This document shows, one piece after another, positions 42,881 through 52,382 of a stretch of 64,000 nucleotides of DNA; position 1 is the stretch's first letter, and every line of letters starts with the position of its first letter. This DNA is from CAVRJC01 sp963721435 (GTDB taxonomy: Bacteria; Actinomycetota; Acidimicrobiia; IMCC26256; DASPTH01). The notes beneath the pieces were generated by a model. That model had not been told where the DNA came from, ran no database searches, and worked only from the letters and a program-made list of their open reading frames with translations. The stretch lies in NCBI GenBank assembly GCA_963721435.1, contig CAVRJC010000007.1, forward strand, positions 124,001 to 188,000. The letters run 5' to 3'. The position numbers and the translations under genes are program-made.

Positions 42881-44110
42881 ATGAGCTCCATCGCCGCTTC
42901 CGAGCGGCCCGGCCCCGAGCACGACGAACGGCGGCCGCGCGAGCTCCCGCTCGTCGAGATCGTCGTCCCGGTGTTCAACGAAGCGCACGTGCTGGCCGCG
43001 AGCATCACTCGGCTGCATCACTACCTCGACGACCGGTTCCCGTTCGCGTGGCGGATCACGATCGCCGACAACGCGAGCACCGATGACACCTGGACGGTGG
43101 CGCGATCACTGTGCCGGTCACTCGCGGGCGTCGAAGCCGTGCACCTCGACGAGAAGGGGACGGGGCGCGCGCTCCGACGCGTGTGGTCCGAGAGCAATGC
43201 CGACGTCGTGGCGTACATGGACGTCGACTTGTCGACCGACCTCGACGCGCTGCTGCCGCTCGTGGCCGGCGTCGTGTCGGGGCACAGCGACGTCGCGATC
43301 GGGTCCCGGCTCGCTCGGGGCGCCCGCGTCGTGCGGGGCCCGCGTCGGGAAGCGATCTCGCGCGCCTACAACCTCTTGCTGCACGCGACCTTGCACACGC
43401 ACTTCCGCGACGCGCAGTGTGGCTTCAAAGCCGTGCGCGCCGACGCCGCGCGTGCCCTGCTGCCGTACGTCGAGGACGACGCCTGGTTCTTCGACACCGA
43501 GTTCCTCGTGCTCGCCGAGCGCGCCGGCCTGCGCATCCAGGAAGTGCCGGTCGACTGGGTCGACGACCCCGACTCCCGCGTCAACGTGTGGAGCACCGCG
43601 CGCGACGACCTGAAGGGCGTCTGGCGGGTGATGCGTCACCGCCGCCGCGGCATCGAGCTCGACGCGGGGCGCCCGCCTCCCGAGCTGCCGATCGGCATGG
43701 GCCAGCAGCTCGTGCGCTTCTGCATCGTCGGTGTGGTGTGCACGCTGCTCTACGCAGTGCTCTACAACGTGTGGCGCGACGGGCTCGGCCCGTGGCAGGC
43801 GAACTCCCTCGCGCTCGTCGTCACCATGTTGGTGAACACCGCGTGGAACCGGCGCTGGACGTTCCGCCGCCGCGGCCGTCACCGCCTGTTGCGCAACTAC
43901 CTCGAAGCGAGCGTCGCGTTCGTCGTCGGCCTCGCGGTGTCGACGGCCGCGCTCGGTCTCTTGCGCGCGGTCTTCGGCTCGCCCGGGCGCGCGCTCGACA
44001 CCGTCGTGCTTCTTGCCGCCGGCGCGCTCGCGACGGTCGTGCGCTTCGTGCTGTTCCGGAACTGGGTGTTCCGTCCTGATCGAGATCCATCGGCGACAGA
44101 GAGAGTGTGA
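42881..44110 (+). CDS. Glycosyltransferase family 2 fused to GtrA domain
   Basis: A 409-residue protein. Residues 20-260 are a polyprenyl-phosphate sugar transferase-like GT2 domain (LPLVEIVVPVFNEAHVLAAS; ADNASTDDT; the DXD-type AYMDVDLSTDLDAL). Residues 275-405 are a four-helix GtrA domain (VRFCIVGVVCTLLYAVLYN; NRRWTFRRRG). It probably makes a polyprenyl-phosphate sugar at the inner face and helps flip it, feeding the GT39 enzyme encoded next. The stop overlaps the next ATG (TGATG). ATG 42881 is the start. Confidence 0.92.
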   Translation: MSSIAASERPGPEHDERRPRELPLVEIVVPVFNEAHVLAASITRLHHYLDDRFPFAWRITIADNASTDDTWTVARSLCRSLAGVEAVHLDEKGTGRALRRVWSESNADVVAYMDVDLSTDLDALLPLVAGVVSGHSDVAIGSRLARGARVVRGPRREAISRAYNLLLHATLHTHFRDAQCGFKAVRADAARALLPYVEDDAWFFDTEFLVLAERAGLRIQEVPVDWVDDPDSRVNVWSTARDDLKGVWRVMRHRRRGIELDAGRPPPELPIGMGQQLVRFCIVGVVCTLLYAVLYNVWRDGLGPWQANSLALVVTMLVNTAWNRRWTFRRRGRHRLLRNYLEASVAFVVGLAVSTAALGLLRAVFGSPGRALDTVVLLAAGALATVVRFVLFRNWVFRPDRDPSATERV

Positions 44111-46345
44111 TGACCACCACGGCCGAGCCCGAAGGCAACGTCGACGTGACGGCGGAGTCCCCGCCGTACGACCAGCCCGCGCCCCCGCAGCAGCCGTCCG
44201 ACGCCGCGCCGACCAAGCTCTCTCCGGCCGAGCCGTCGGACGACGACCGCGAGCACCGGCGTGGCCGCATCGCGCTCGTCTCCGTGACCGCGCTCTCCTT
44301 CGTGCTCAACGCGTGGGGCGTCGGCGCGCAGGGGCTCGGGAACACCTATTACGCGGCCGCGGCCCGCAGCATGTCGCAGAGCTGGCACAACTGGTTCTTC
44401 AACGCGTTCGACCCGGGTGGCTACATCACCGTCGACAAGCCGCCGGTCGCGACGTGGATCCAGGCCTCGAGCGTGCGGATCTTCGGCTTCTCGCCGACCA
44501 GCCTGATGCTGCCGAGCGCGATCGCCGGCGCGGCCGCGGTCGCGATCCTGTGGTGCACGATCCGACCGCGCTTCGGGATCGCCGCGGCCACGGTCTCGGC
44601 CGGCATCCTCGCGTTGAGCCCGATCAACGTTGCCGTCAACCGGCTCAACCTGCCCGACCCGTTCATGATCCTGTTCCTCGTGGCCGCGGCGTGGGCAGTG
44701 ATGCGCTCGCTCGATTCGGAGCACGGGCTGCGGTGGGTGCTGCTCGCGGGATTGTTCGTCGGCGTGGCCTTCAACACGAAGATGCTCGCGGCGTACATCC
44801 CGGTCCCGGCGATCGGCCTCGCGGTGCTCATCGGCACGACGGGCTCGTGGTGGCGGCGCATCGGGCACGGCGTCGCGTTCGGTGCATCGGCGCTTGCGTG
44901 CTCGTTGCCGTGGATGGTGGTGGTCGACCTCTGGTCGAAGAGCGCGCGTCCCTACATCGGCGGCAGCACCAACAACACCGTGTTCGATCTCGTCTTCGGG
45001 TACAACGGCTTCGGTCGCGTCGACGGCAACGGCCAGGGCGGTGGCGGGCAGATCGCCGGCGGTGGCCTCAACGGCCCCGGTGGCGTGTTCGGCGGCTCGC
45101 CCGGCCTGTTCCGCCTGTGGAACGACGCCGTGGGCGGCCAGATCGCGTGGCTCCTCCCACTCGGCGTGGCGGCGGCAGTCGCGGCGCTGTGGCTGCACCG
45201 ACGGGACCGGGCGAAGATGGCCGGGGTCGTGATGTTCGCCCTGTGGGCGCTGATCTGCGCGGTCGTGTTCAGCTACGCCAAGGGCACGTTCCACAGCTAC
45301 TACACGAGCGAGCTCGCGCCCGGGCTGGCCGCGACCATCGGCATCGGTGGGGTGGCGCTGGTCAAGCTCATCCGCGCGAGCCGCGCTTGGCTCGCGCTCG
45401 TCGGCGTCGCGCTCCTCGTGACCGTCGTCATCCAGATGGACCTCATCGGGCGCACCCCCGACTTCTTCGGCTGGACCGAAGGCGTGCTCATCGTGCTCGC
45501 GCTCGCTGCGGGCGCCGTCCTCGTCGCCTCGATCTTCTCCGAGCAGCGGGGCGTGCTCATCCCGATCGGCCTCGGGCTCGCGCTCGCGGCGTCGATCGTC
45601 ACGCCGGCGGCGTGGGCACTGAGCGAGACGTCGAACGCGACGCTGAACGCGACGCTGCCCGCAGGCAGGCCCGCGCGTCGGCACTGCCGCAGGCACGTTC
45701 GGTGGCGGTCAGTTCGCGGGCTCGCAGAACACGAGCCTCGCCGACTTCCTGCGCTCGGAGTCGAGCGGCGAGCGCTGGGACCTCGTGGTGTCGAACGCGC
45801 AGTCGGCGTCGAACCTGATCGCGCAGGACGACGTGTCGGTCATGGCGCTCGGCGGGTTCATCGGCACCGATCCCGCGTCGACGGTGGAGTCGATCGCCGA
45901 TCTCGTCGACAAGGGAGAGGTGCGCTTCTTCCAGCCGAACGGTGGCGGATTCGGCGGGTTCGGAGGCGGCGGCTCCCGTCCGAACTTCAACCCCGGCGCG
46001 GGCACCGGCGGTACCGGGAACTTCACGCCCCCGAACTTCAACGGCGGTGGGAACGGGAACTTCACGCCCCCGACCGGGAACGGGCGCCCGAACTTCACGC
46101 CGGGGTCGGGCAATCTCCCGCAGGTCCCGAACGGCGCCGGTCCCCAGGGGGGGTTCGGCGGTGGCGCGGGTGGAGCGTTCGGCGGGGTGGCGAACGACAA
46201 CTCGGCGATCATGAGCGCGGTGCGGTCGGTGTGTACCGCAGTGACGTCGGCGTCCACCAACGGCAGGATCCCGACGCAGTACGACGGCCAGATCTACGAC
46301 TGCCAGGGCAAAGGCGCCGCGCTACGGGCCACGGCGCAGGTGTAG
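44110..46345 (+). CDS. ArnT/PMT-like membrane glycosyltransferase (GT39, YkcA/B type), one frameshift
   Basis: About 745 residues. A cytosolic Pro-rich start is followed by the GT39 core: GLGNTYYAAAARSMSQSW, then AFDPGGYITVDKPPVATWIQ with the catalytic Asp region, NRLNLPDPFMILFLVAA, and about ten transmembrane helices. The frame slips near 45665 (one extra base), after which FGGGQFAGSQNTSLADFL, VMALGGFIGTDPASTVESIA and a Gly/Asn-rich segment with three NFTPP/NFTPG repeats lead to a final domain with two Cys. It should use the polyprenyl-linked sugar made by the coupled GT2-GtrA protein to glycosylate envelope targets outside the membrane. Confidence 0.9.
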
Positions 46346-46369
46346 CGCCCCCGGATAGTCTCCGGCCCC

Positions 46370-47197
46370 GTGGCGAAGTCAAGACATGAAGCGATGCTCG
46401 ACGACCTGGTCGTGAAGCCGGGCGAGCCGGCGCGCCTGGCCAAGCGCAGCCCCGATCCGCGCCTCGGCGTCGACGACAAGATCGATGGTCGCTCCCGGGT
46501 GCTCGAGCTCCAGGCCCGGCTCGACGAGCTGCACAACCGCTTGTGGGCGGAGGCGAAGCGCAGCGTCGTCCTCGTGCTCCAGGGGATGGACGCGGCGGGG
46601 AAGGACGGGACCATCCGGCGGGTCATCACCGGCCTCAACCCACAGGGATGCTCGGTGACCAACTTCAAGATCCCGACCGACGTGGCCCTGGCGCACGACT
46701 ACCTGTGGCGGGTGCACAACGCGATGCCCGCACGCGGCATCCTCGGGGTGTTCAACCGCTCCCACTACGAAGACGTCGTCGCCGCCCGCATCACCGGGGT
46801 CGTCGACACGAAGCGGTGCGAGCAGCGTTACCACCACATCCGGGAATTCGAGCGGATGCTGGGGGACGAGGGCACCACCATGGTCAAGGTGTTCCTCCAC
46901 GTCTCCAAGGACGAGCAGCGCCGGCGCCTCCAGGAGCGCATCGACGACCCCGAGAAGAACTGGAAGTTCCATCGTTCCGACCTCGAGGTGCGGGCACGGT
47001 GGGACGAGTACCAGCAGGTGTACGAGGAGGCGATCACCGCCACGTCCACCGATTGGGCACCCTGGTACGTCGTGCCCGCCGACCACAAGTCCGTCCGGGA
47101 CGTCGCCGTGGGCGAGGCGCTCCTGGAGGTCTTCGAGCGCCTCGACCCCCGAATTCCCGACCCCGAGCCGGGGCTCGAAGGCGTGATCGTCGAGTAA
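46370..47197 (+). CDS. ppk2: Polyphosphate kinase 2-family protein
   Basis: A 275-residue PPK2 enzyme. Walker A is LQGMDAAGKDGTIRRVITGL at residues 71-90, the lid-loop region has HDYLWRVHNAMPARG, and Walker B is FNRSHYEDV near 128-136. It transfers phosphate between polyphosphate and nucleotides; which class (ADP or AMP phosphorylation) cannot be decided from sequence alone. GTG 46370 begins 24 bases after the GT39 stop. Intact and of family length. Confidence 0.95.
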   Translation: MAKSRHEAMLDDLVVKPGEPARLAKRSPDPRLGVDDKIDGRSRVLELQARLDELHNRLWAEAKRSVVLVLQGMDAAGKDGTIRRVITGLNPQGCSVTNFKIPTDVALAHDYLWRVHNAMPARGILGVFNRSHYEDVVAARITGVVDTKRCEQRYHHIREFERMLGDEGTTMVKVFLHVSKDEQRRRLQERIDDPEKNWKFHRSDLEVRARWDEYQQVYEEAITATSTDWAPWYVVPADHKSVRDVAVGEALLEVFERLDPRIPDPEPGLEGVIVE

Positions 47198-47249
47198 TCC
47201 CGTTCTCGACTGGTCTGGGTCGGCGATCATCGGCCACAATGGTCACTTC

Positions 47250-47918
47250 ATGGACGTCGAGTCGCGTGATTCCGTCTCTCTGAAACCGGCCGAGCTCGAT
47301 GAGCTCGGTTTGCTTGTTTCCGAGATTGGCCTGCCTCTGCACGACGAACAGCTCGACGGTCACGTCGAGCAGTTCCCGCTGGTGGCCATCGCGGCCATCG
47401 ACGGCGAGCCGCAGGGCTTCCTGTTCGGCTCCCTGGAGCGGATCGGTGGCACACCGTGCATCCTGTGGGGCCTCGGTGGCGTCCGGCGGGGCCGCAACGC
47501 CCGCCCGGCGCTCGACGGCCTGGTCGCGGAGCTGTACCGGCGGGCGGCGATCTCGTTCCCCGACGAAGACGTGCTGGTGGCGGGCCGGATCGCCCACCCG
47601 GGCGCCTATTCGCTGTTCGGCGTGCTCGTCGACGTGTGTCCCCGCCCCAAGTACACGCCCAACGGCGAGGAGCGGGCCTGGGGCCGGCGACTGGCCCGGC
47701 GCTTCGGCTGCGACGCCCGCTACGACGAGCGCTCCTTCCGCCTCACTGCGCACGGCGTCCCCGAGCTGGTGCTCGACGCCCGGGTGGTCAAGGCGGGCGG
47801 CAAGGTCGCGGCGGAGCTGATCGGCGAGGTCGATCCCTCCAACGGTGAAGCCGTCATCGCGTACGGCTGGGCGATGGCCGAGGCCCTCGCCGACGGCCTC
47901 TCCACTCCCAAGTCCTGA
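47250..47918 (+). CDS. Hypothetical protein, acetyltransferase-like in outline
   Basis: A 222-residue soluble protein with no firm family. It begins MDVESRDSVSLKPAELDELG and contains FPLVAIAAIDGEPQGFLFGS, which resembles the beta4-beta5 region of GNAT enzymes (V-x-x-I-x-G-x-x-x-G), then GRNARPALDGLVAELYRRA. Later parts (RPKYTPNGEERAWGRRLARR; GEVDPSNGEAVIAYGWAMAE) are unfamiliar. It follows ppk2 by 52 bases and ends at a perfect bidirectional hairpin. Confidence 0.7.
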   Translation: MDVESRDSVSLKPAELDELGLLVSEIGLPLHDEQLDGHVEQFPLVAIAAIDGEPQGFLFGSLERIGGTPCILWGLGGVRRGRNARPALDGLVAELYRRAAISFPDEDVLVAGRIAHPGAYSLFGVLVDVCPRPKYTPNGEERAWGRRLARRFGCDARYDERSFRLTAHGVPELVLDARVVKAGGKVAAELIGEVDPSNGEAVIAYGWAMAEALADGLSTPKS

Positions 47919-47926
47919 CCTTCAGG

Positions 47927-47977
47927 GGTTTTGGCGTCGGTAAGGCCCCTTCTGGGGGCCTTACCGACGCCAAAACC
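47927..47977. terminator. Perfect 23-bp inverted repeat, bidirectional terminator
   Basis: Arms 47927-47949 and 47955-47977 pair at every position around a 5-base loop. The stem starts GGTTTTGGCG and ends CGCCAAAACC, so each strand reads an internal T4 tract leaving the stem. It lies exactly between two convergent genes (stops at 47918 and 47980) and should end both transcripts. Confidence 0.85.
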
Positions 47978-47979
47978 GG

Positions 47980-50016
47980 TCAGGGCTGGAGTTGCGTGTC
48001 CAGCTGGGCGCGGAGTGACTCGGGGTCGGTGACGGGCAGGTCGCACACGAAGTGGCGGCACACGAACGCCGTCGGTCGCTCGACCGCGGTGCGGCCGGTC
48101 AGCAACGGCGTGAGGGTGTCGTCCGATCCCGGGGTCGCGACGACGTGCACCGAGGCGGGGAGCACCCGCCCGTGAACCTCGGCGACCAAGGCGGCCGTCA
48201 CCGGGTCCTCGGGATCGCCGACGATCACGACCTCGAGCGGGGAGAGCGTGATTCGCTCCACCGCGCCGAGCAGGTACGCGAACGCGCTCGGGTGCTCGCC
48301 GACGACGGGTGCGAGCGCGCCGACCCACCGCGCGGCTCGGGTTGCGTACGCGTCGTCACCGGTGAGCGCAGCGAGACGCAGGAGACCCGATGCCGCGAGC
48401 GAGTTCTCCGACGGCGTCGCATTGTCCTGGTAGTCCTTCGGGCGGACGATCAGCGCTTCGGCGTCGGTGCCGGTCGTGAAGAACCCGCCGCGCTCGTCGT
48501 CGGCGAAGAGCCGTATGAGCTCGTCGGCGACGCCACGCGCGTCCGCCAACCACGCGACGTCATCGACCTCGGCCAACGTGAGCAGCGCTTCGAGGAGCGC
48601 CGCGTAGTCCTCGGCGTAGGCGACGAGCGCGGCGCGGCCGTTCTGCCACGACCGCAGGAGACGGCCGTCGTCGCGTCGCATCTGCGTGAGGAGGAAGCGC
48701 GCGTTCGCGCGCGCCGCGTCCATCCAGTCGACGCGTGCGAACGCCGCCGCCGACTCCGCGAGCGCGCGGAGGAACAGCGCGTTCCAGCCGAGCAGGACCT
48801 TGTCGTCGAGACCCGGCCGCACGCGCGTGCTACGCGCATCGAGGAGCACGCGACGCACGCGCGTGACGGCGTCGGGACGGTCTTCCGTGCGGTCGACGAC
48901 GTGCAGGATGTTGCCGCGATAGCCGGTGTGCGGATCCTCGAAGTTGCCGGCCGCGGTCACGCCGAAGTACCGGATGACCTCGGTCGCGTCGACGCCGGCG
49001 AGCGTCTCGATCTGCTCGAGCGACCACAGGTAGAACTTGCCCTCGATGCCTTCGGAGTCGGCGTCCTCTGCGGAGTAGAAGCCGCCGTCGGGATGCCGAA
49101 GATCCCGCAGCACGTACTCGATCGTCTCCTCGACGATGCGCGCGTACCGGGGCTGGTGGGTCACGAGCCACCCCTGCACGTACGCGCGCGTGAGCAGCGC
49201 CTCGTCGTACAGCATCTTCTCGAAGTGGGGGACGAGCCAGTACGCGTCGACCGAGTAGCGGTGGAAGCCTCCGCCGATCTGGTCGTACATGCCGCCGGCC
49301 GCCATCGCGTCGAGCGAGACCGTGATCATCTCGAGCGTCTCGGGTGCGGGGTCGCGCGCCGCCACGTCGAGGAGGAAGCTCAGCGTCATCGCCTGTGGGA
49401 ACTTGGGTGCGCGGCCGAAGCCCCCGAAGCGCTGGTCGAACTGTCCCCGCAGCCGGTCGACCGCGGTGGTGAGGATCTCCGGGGAGACCGCACTCGTGGC
49501 GCCGCCGGTGCCGATCGACGTGGTCTCGGCGATCGCGGCGCGCAGCTTCTCGGCCTGCTCGAGGAGGTCACCGCGCCGTTCGCGCCACGCCTCGTCGACC
49601 GCGTCCATGACGCGTGGGAAGCCGGGCATGCCCTGGCGATCTTCCTTCGGCCAGTACGTGCCGCCGAAGAAGGGGCGCCCCTCGGGGTCGAGGAAGACGG
49701 TCATCGGCCACCCGCCGCCGCCGGTCATCGCCTGCACTGCCTGCATGTAGATCGCGTCGACGTCGGGTCGTTCCTCGCGGTCGACCTTCACGCACACGAA
49801 CCGGTCGTTCATCGTCGCGGCGACGTCCGCGTCTTCGAACGACTCGTGTGCCATCACGTGGCACCAGTGGCACGACGAGTAGCCGACGGACAGCAGCACC
49901 GGCTTGTCCTCGGCGCGGGCGCGCGCGAACGCCTCGTCGCCCCACGGGTACCAGTCGACGGGATTGTCGGCGTGTTGGCGGAGGTACGGGCTCGTCTCGG
50001 AGGCCAGGCGGTTCAC
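47980..50016 (-). CDS. Thioredoxin-fold/YyaL-like (DUF255) protein
   Basis: A 678-residue protein of the YyaL/SPATA20 family. The first 160 residues are a thioredoxin-like domain: NRLASETSPYLRQHADNPVD, then the CxxC-type YSSCHWCHVMAHESFED and GWPMTVFLDPEGRPFFGGTY. The remainder is an alpha/alpha-barrel like N-acylglucosamine epimerases (GGMYDQIGGGFHRYSVD; AEDADSEGIEGKFYLWS). The function of the family is not established. GTG 50016 fits the conserved start; longer in-frame starts would overlap the divergent O-methyltransferase. Full length. Confidence 0.92.
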   Translation of the reverse strand: MNRLASETSPYLRQHADNPVDWYPWGDEAFARARAEDKPVLLSVGYSSCHWCHVMAHESFEDADVAATMNDRFVCVKVDREERPDVDAIYMQAVQAMTGGGGWPMTVFLDPEGRPFFGGTYWPKEDRQGMPGFPRVMDAVDEAWRERRGDLLEQAEKLRAAIAETTSIGTGGATSAVSPEILTTAVDRLRGQFDQRFGGFGRAPKFPQAMTLSFLLDVAARDPAPETLEMITVSLDAMAAGGMYDQIGGGFHRYSVDAYWLVPHFEKMLYDEALLTRAYVQGWLVTHQPRYARIVEETIEYVLRDLRHPDGGFYSAEDADSEGIEGKFYLWSLEQIETLAGVDATEVIRYFGVTAAGNFEDPHTGYRGNILHVVDRTEDRPDAVTRVRRVLLDARSTRVRPGLDDKVLLGWNALFLRALAESAAAFARVDWMDAARANARFLLTQMRRDDGRLLRSWQNGRAALVAYAEDYAALLEALLTLAEVDDVAWLADARGVADELIRLFADDERGGFFTTGTDAEALIVRPKDYQDNATPSENSLAASGLLRLAALTGDDAYATRAARWVGALAPVVGEHPSAFAYLLGAVERITLSPLEVVIVGDPEDPVTAALVAEVHGRVLPASVHVVATPGSDDTLTPLLTGRTAVERPTAFVCRHFVCDLPVTDPESLRAQLDTQLQP

Positions 50017-50053
50017 AGGTGGCAGTCTCGCAGGCCGTCGTAGAGTGCCCCTC

Positions 50054-50719
50054 ATGGAAGCACGCAGACGCAGCCGATTCACCGATCCCGCGATCGACCA
50101 GTACTCGTCAGCGCACTCGACCGGGCCCGACCGCCATCAAGTCGAGTTGCAGGAGATCACGCGCGAGCAGACCGGCGACCGCGCAGGCATGCAGATCGGC
50201 GACGACCAGGCCGTCCTCATGGAGATCATCGTGCGGGCGATGGGCGCGAAGCGGGCCGTCGAGGTCGGCACGTTCACCGGCTACTCCGCGCTCGCCATCG
50301 CGCGCGGCCTCGGCGTCGGCGGCAGGCTCCTCTGTTGCGACGTCAGTGAAGAGTGGACGGCCATCGCCCGCGACGCGTGGAAGCGCGCCGAGGTGGCCGA
50401 CCGCATCGAGCTCAAGATCGGGCCCGCGGTCGAGACGCTGCGCGCGTTGCCGCGCGAGGAGCAGTTCGACTTCGCGTTCATCGACGCCGACAAGCCGGCG
50501 TATCCCGCGTACTACGACGAGATCCTCCCGCGGCTCCGGCGCGGCGGCCTGATGTTGATCGACAACGTGCTACAAGCCGGCCGCGTGATCGATCACAAGA
50601 GCGCCGATGTCAACGTCATCGCGATCCGCTCCCTCAACGACACCATCGTGAACGATCCGCGTGTGATCGTCGTGCTGCTGCCGATCGGCGACGGCGTGAG
50701 CGTCGTCCAGAAGCTCTAG
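50054..50719 (+). CDS. Class I SAM-dependent O-methyltransferase
   Basis: A 221-residue catechol-O-methyltransferase-like enzyme. SAM binding is in KRAVEVGTFTGYSALAIARG near residue 57, GRLLCCDVSEEW gives the acidic ribose-binding position, and FDFAFIDADKPAYPAYYDEI with LMLIDNVLQAGRV provides the metal-binding Asp and Asn residues. It methylates a catechol-like hydroxyl, using Mg. ATG 50054 is divergent from the YyaL gene with 37 bases between. The stop overlaps the convergent ligase by four bases. Confidence 0.93.
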   Translation: MEARRRSRFTDPAIDQYSSAHSTGPDRHQVELQEITREQTGDRAGMQIGDDQAVLMEIIVRAMGAKRAVEVGTFTGYSALAIARGLGVGGRLLCCDVSEEWTAIARDAWKRAEVADRIELKIGPAVETLRALPREEQFDFAFIDADKPAYPAYYDEILPRLRRGGLMLIDNVLQAGRVIDHKSADVNVIAIRSLNDTIVNDPRVIVVLLPIGDGVSVVQKL

Positions 50720-52329
50720 CCCACGATCTCGAGTCTGGCCATCGCGGTCGATTTCGCCCAGCGATAGTCGGGCTTGCCCGACGGCGAGCGCACGATCGCG
50801 TCGACCACGACGAGATCGCGCGGCACCTTGTAGCGGGCGACGTGCGCGCCGGCATGTTCGGCGAGCTCGTCGAGCGTGACGGTGGCCCCGGGGCGGAGCT
50901 GCGCCACTGCGACGACGCGTTCACCCCATCGATCGTCGGGCACGCCGACGACCACGGCGTCGAAGACCGCGTCGTGCGACTTCAGCACGCCCTCGACCTC
51001 CTCGGGGTACACCTTCTCGCCGCCGGTGTTGATCGACACCGAGCCGCGCCCGAGCAGCGTGATGCTCCCGTCATCCTCGAGGCGGGCGTGGTCGCCGGGC
51101 ACGGACCACCGCACGCCGTCGATCACGGGGAAGGTGGCCGCGGTCTTCTCGGGGTCCTTGTAGTAGCCGAGCGGTACGTGACCGCGACGCGCGAGCTTCC
51201 CCACGACGCCGACCGGCGTGGGCACGAGGTCGTCGTCGAGCACGACGGTCTCGTCGTTCACGCGAAAGCGCGGTGCGCGGCCCTGCCCGCTGTCGACCGC
51301 CGAGAGCGCCTGGCCCTGCGAGCCGGTCTCGGACGCGCCGAAGCCGTCGATCAGGAGGGTTGCGGGCAGGCGCTCGGTCCACCGCTCGCGGATCGTCGGC
51401 GACAGGATCGCGCCACCTGAGAGCACGACGATGAGCGGCGAGACGTCGACCGACGCGTCCAACCGGTCGAACGCCTCGATCAACGGGCGCGCGAACGCGT
51501 CACCGACGATCACCAGGAACGCGACCTTCTCCCGGTCGATGAGCTCCCAGGTGTGCATGGCGTCGAAGGTGCGGTCCTGGAGGAGGACCACGGTGCCGCC
51601 CGAATAGAGCGTGTTGAGCGTGACCCACTGACCGGTGCCGTGCATCAACGGGCACGCGGGATGACAGCGCAGGCCCGCGGTGAGGTCCGCCGATATGTCC
51701 TCCGGCTTGGCGATCGGCTCACCGCCGAGACCGCTTCCACCGCCCAGCGCGCCGAAGAAGATGTCTTCGGCGCGCCACATGACGCCCTTCGGGTTCCCCG
51801 TGGTGCCGCCCGTGTAGACGATGTACTGGTCGTCCGCCGAGCGGGGCCCGAAATCGCGAGCCGGTGACGCGGCCGCGAGCGCACGTTCGTACTCCGTCGC
51901 GGCGAGCGTGCCGGGGACGTCTGCTTCGGTGCCGTCTTCGATCACCACGAACGTCGTGAGCTGCGGGAGGGTCGTGTGCACCGCCGCGAGCCGCGGCGCG
52001 AACTCGCGGTCGAACACGATCGCCTTCGAGTCGGAGTCGTCGAGCAGGTACTGCAGCTCGTCTTCGACGTAGCGGTAGTTCACGTTGATCGGCACCGCGC
52101 GCAGCTTGTACGCCGCGAGCAGCGCCTCCACGTACTCGATGCTGTTCACGAGGTGCACGGCCACGTGATCACCCGGGCCGATGCCGTTCGCGGCGAGGTG
52201 ATGTGCGAGGCGGTTGGCGCGCGCTTCGAGCTCGGCGTAACTCAGCCGTCGATCACCGCGGACGACGGCCTCGCGGTCGGGGATTGCATCGGCGACGCGC
52301 TCCCAGAGGTCGGCGAGGTTGAACTCCAC
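50716..52329 (-). CDS. AMP-binding acyl-CoA synthetase
   Basis: A 537-residue ANL-superfamily ligase that activates a carboxylic acid with ATP and CoA. Motifs: the P-loop YIVYTGGTTGNPKGVMW near residue 175, DGFGASETGSQG near 335, the hinge/adenylation GDHARLEDDGSITLLGRG near 415, and the late Lys in SPSGKPDYRWAK. The GGSGLGG insertion after the P-loop resembles actinobacterial FadD-type enzymes. GTG 52329 is preferred over a TTG at 52341. It is the last gene of a minus-strand unit with the SDR and M2-type peptidase. Confidence 0.9.
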   Translation of the reverse strand: MEFNLADLWERVADAIPDREAVVRGDRRLSYAELEARANRLAHHLAANGIGPGDHVAVHLVNSIEYVEALLAAYKLRAVPINVNYRYVEDELQYLLDDSDSKAIVFDREFAPRLAAVHTTLPQLTTFVVIEDGTEADVPGTLAATEYERALAAASPARDFGPRSADDQYIVYTGGTTGNPKGVMWRAEDIFFGALGGGSGLGGEPIAKPEDISADLTAGLRCHPACPLMHGTGQWVTLNTLYSGGTVVLLQDRTFDAMHTWELIDREKVAFLVIVGDAFARPLIEAFDRLDASVDVSPLIVVLSGGAILSPTIRERWTERLPATLLIDGFGASETGSQGQALSAVDSGQGRAPRFRVNDETVVLDDDLVPTPVGVVGKLARRGHVPLGYYKDPEKTAATFPVIDGVRWSVPGDHARLEDDGSITLLGRGSVSINTGGEKVYPEEVEGVLKSHDAVFDAVVVGVPDDRWGERVVAVAQLRPGATVTLDELAEHAGAHVARYKVPRDLVVVDAIVRSPSGKPDYRWAKSTAMARLEIVG

Positions 52330-52340
52330 GGGGCGAGTCA

Positions 52341-52382
52341 ATCAGAAGAAGCCAAAATCAGAAGAAACCAAATCAGAAGAAA
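52341..52382 (-). repeat. Triplicated 15-16 bp unit at the SDR stop codon
   Basis: ATCAGAAGAA occurs at 52341, 52357 and 52372 (plus strand), separated by GCCAAA and ACCAA. On the minus strand each unit repeats the end of the SDR gene (TTCTTCTGAT), so the stop codon region has been duplicated twice into the gap before the ligase. Confidence 0.85.

Noticed and set aside
43897..45696. Minus-strand open frame of 599 codons
   Set aside because: Shadow of the GT2-GtrA and GT39 genes; highly charged and low in complexity.
48052..50043. Plus-strand open frame of 663 codons
   Set aside because: Shadow of the YyaL-like gene, which carries clear thioredoxin-fold motifs on the other strand.
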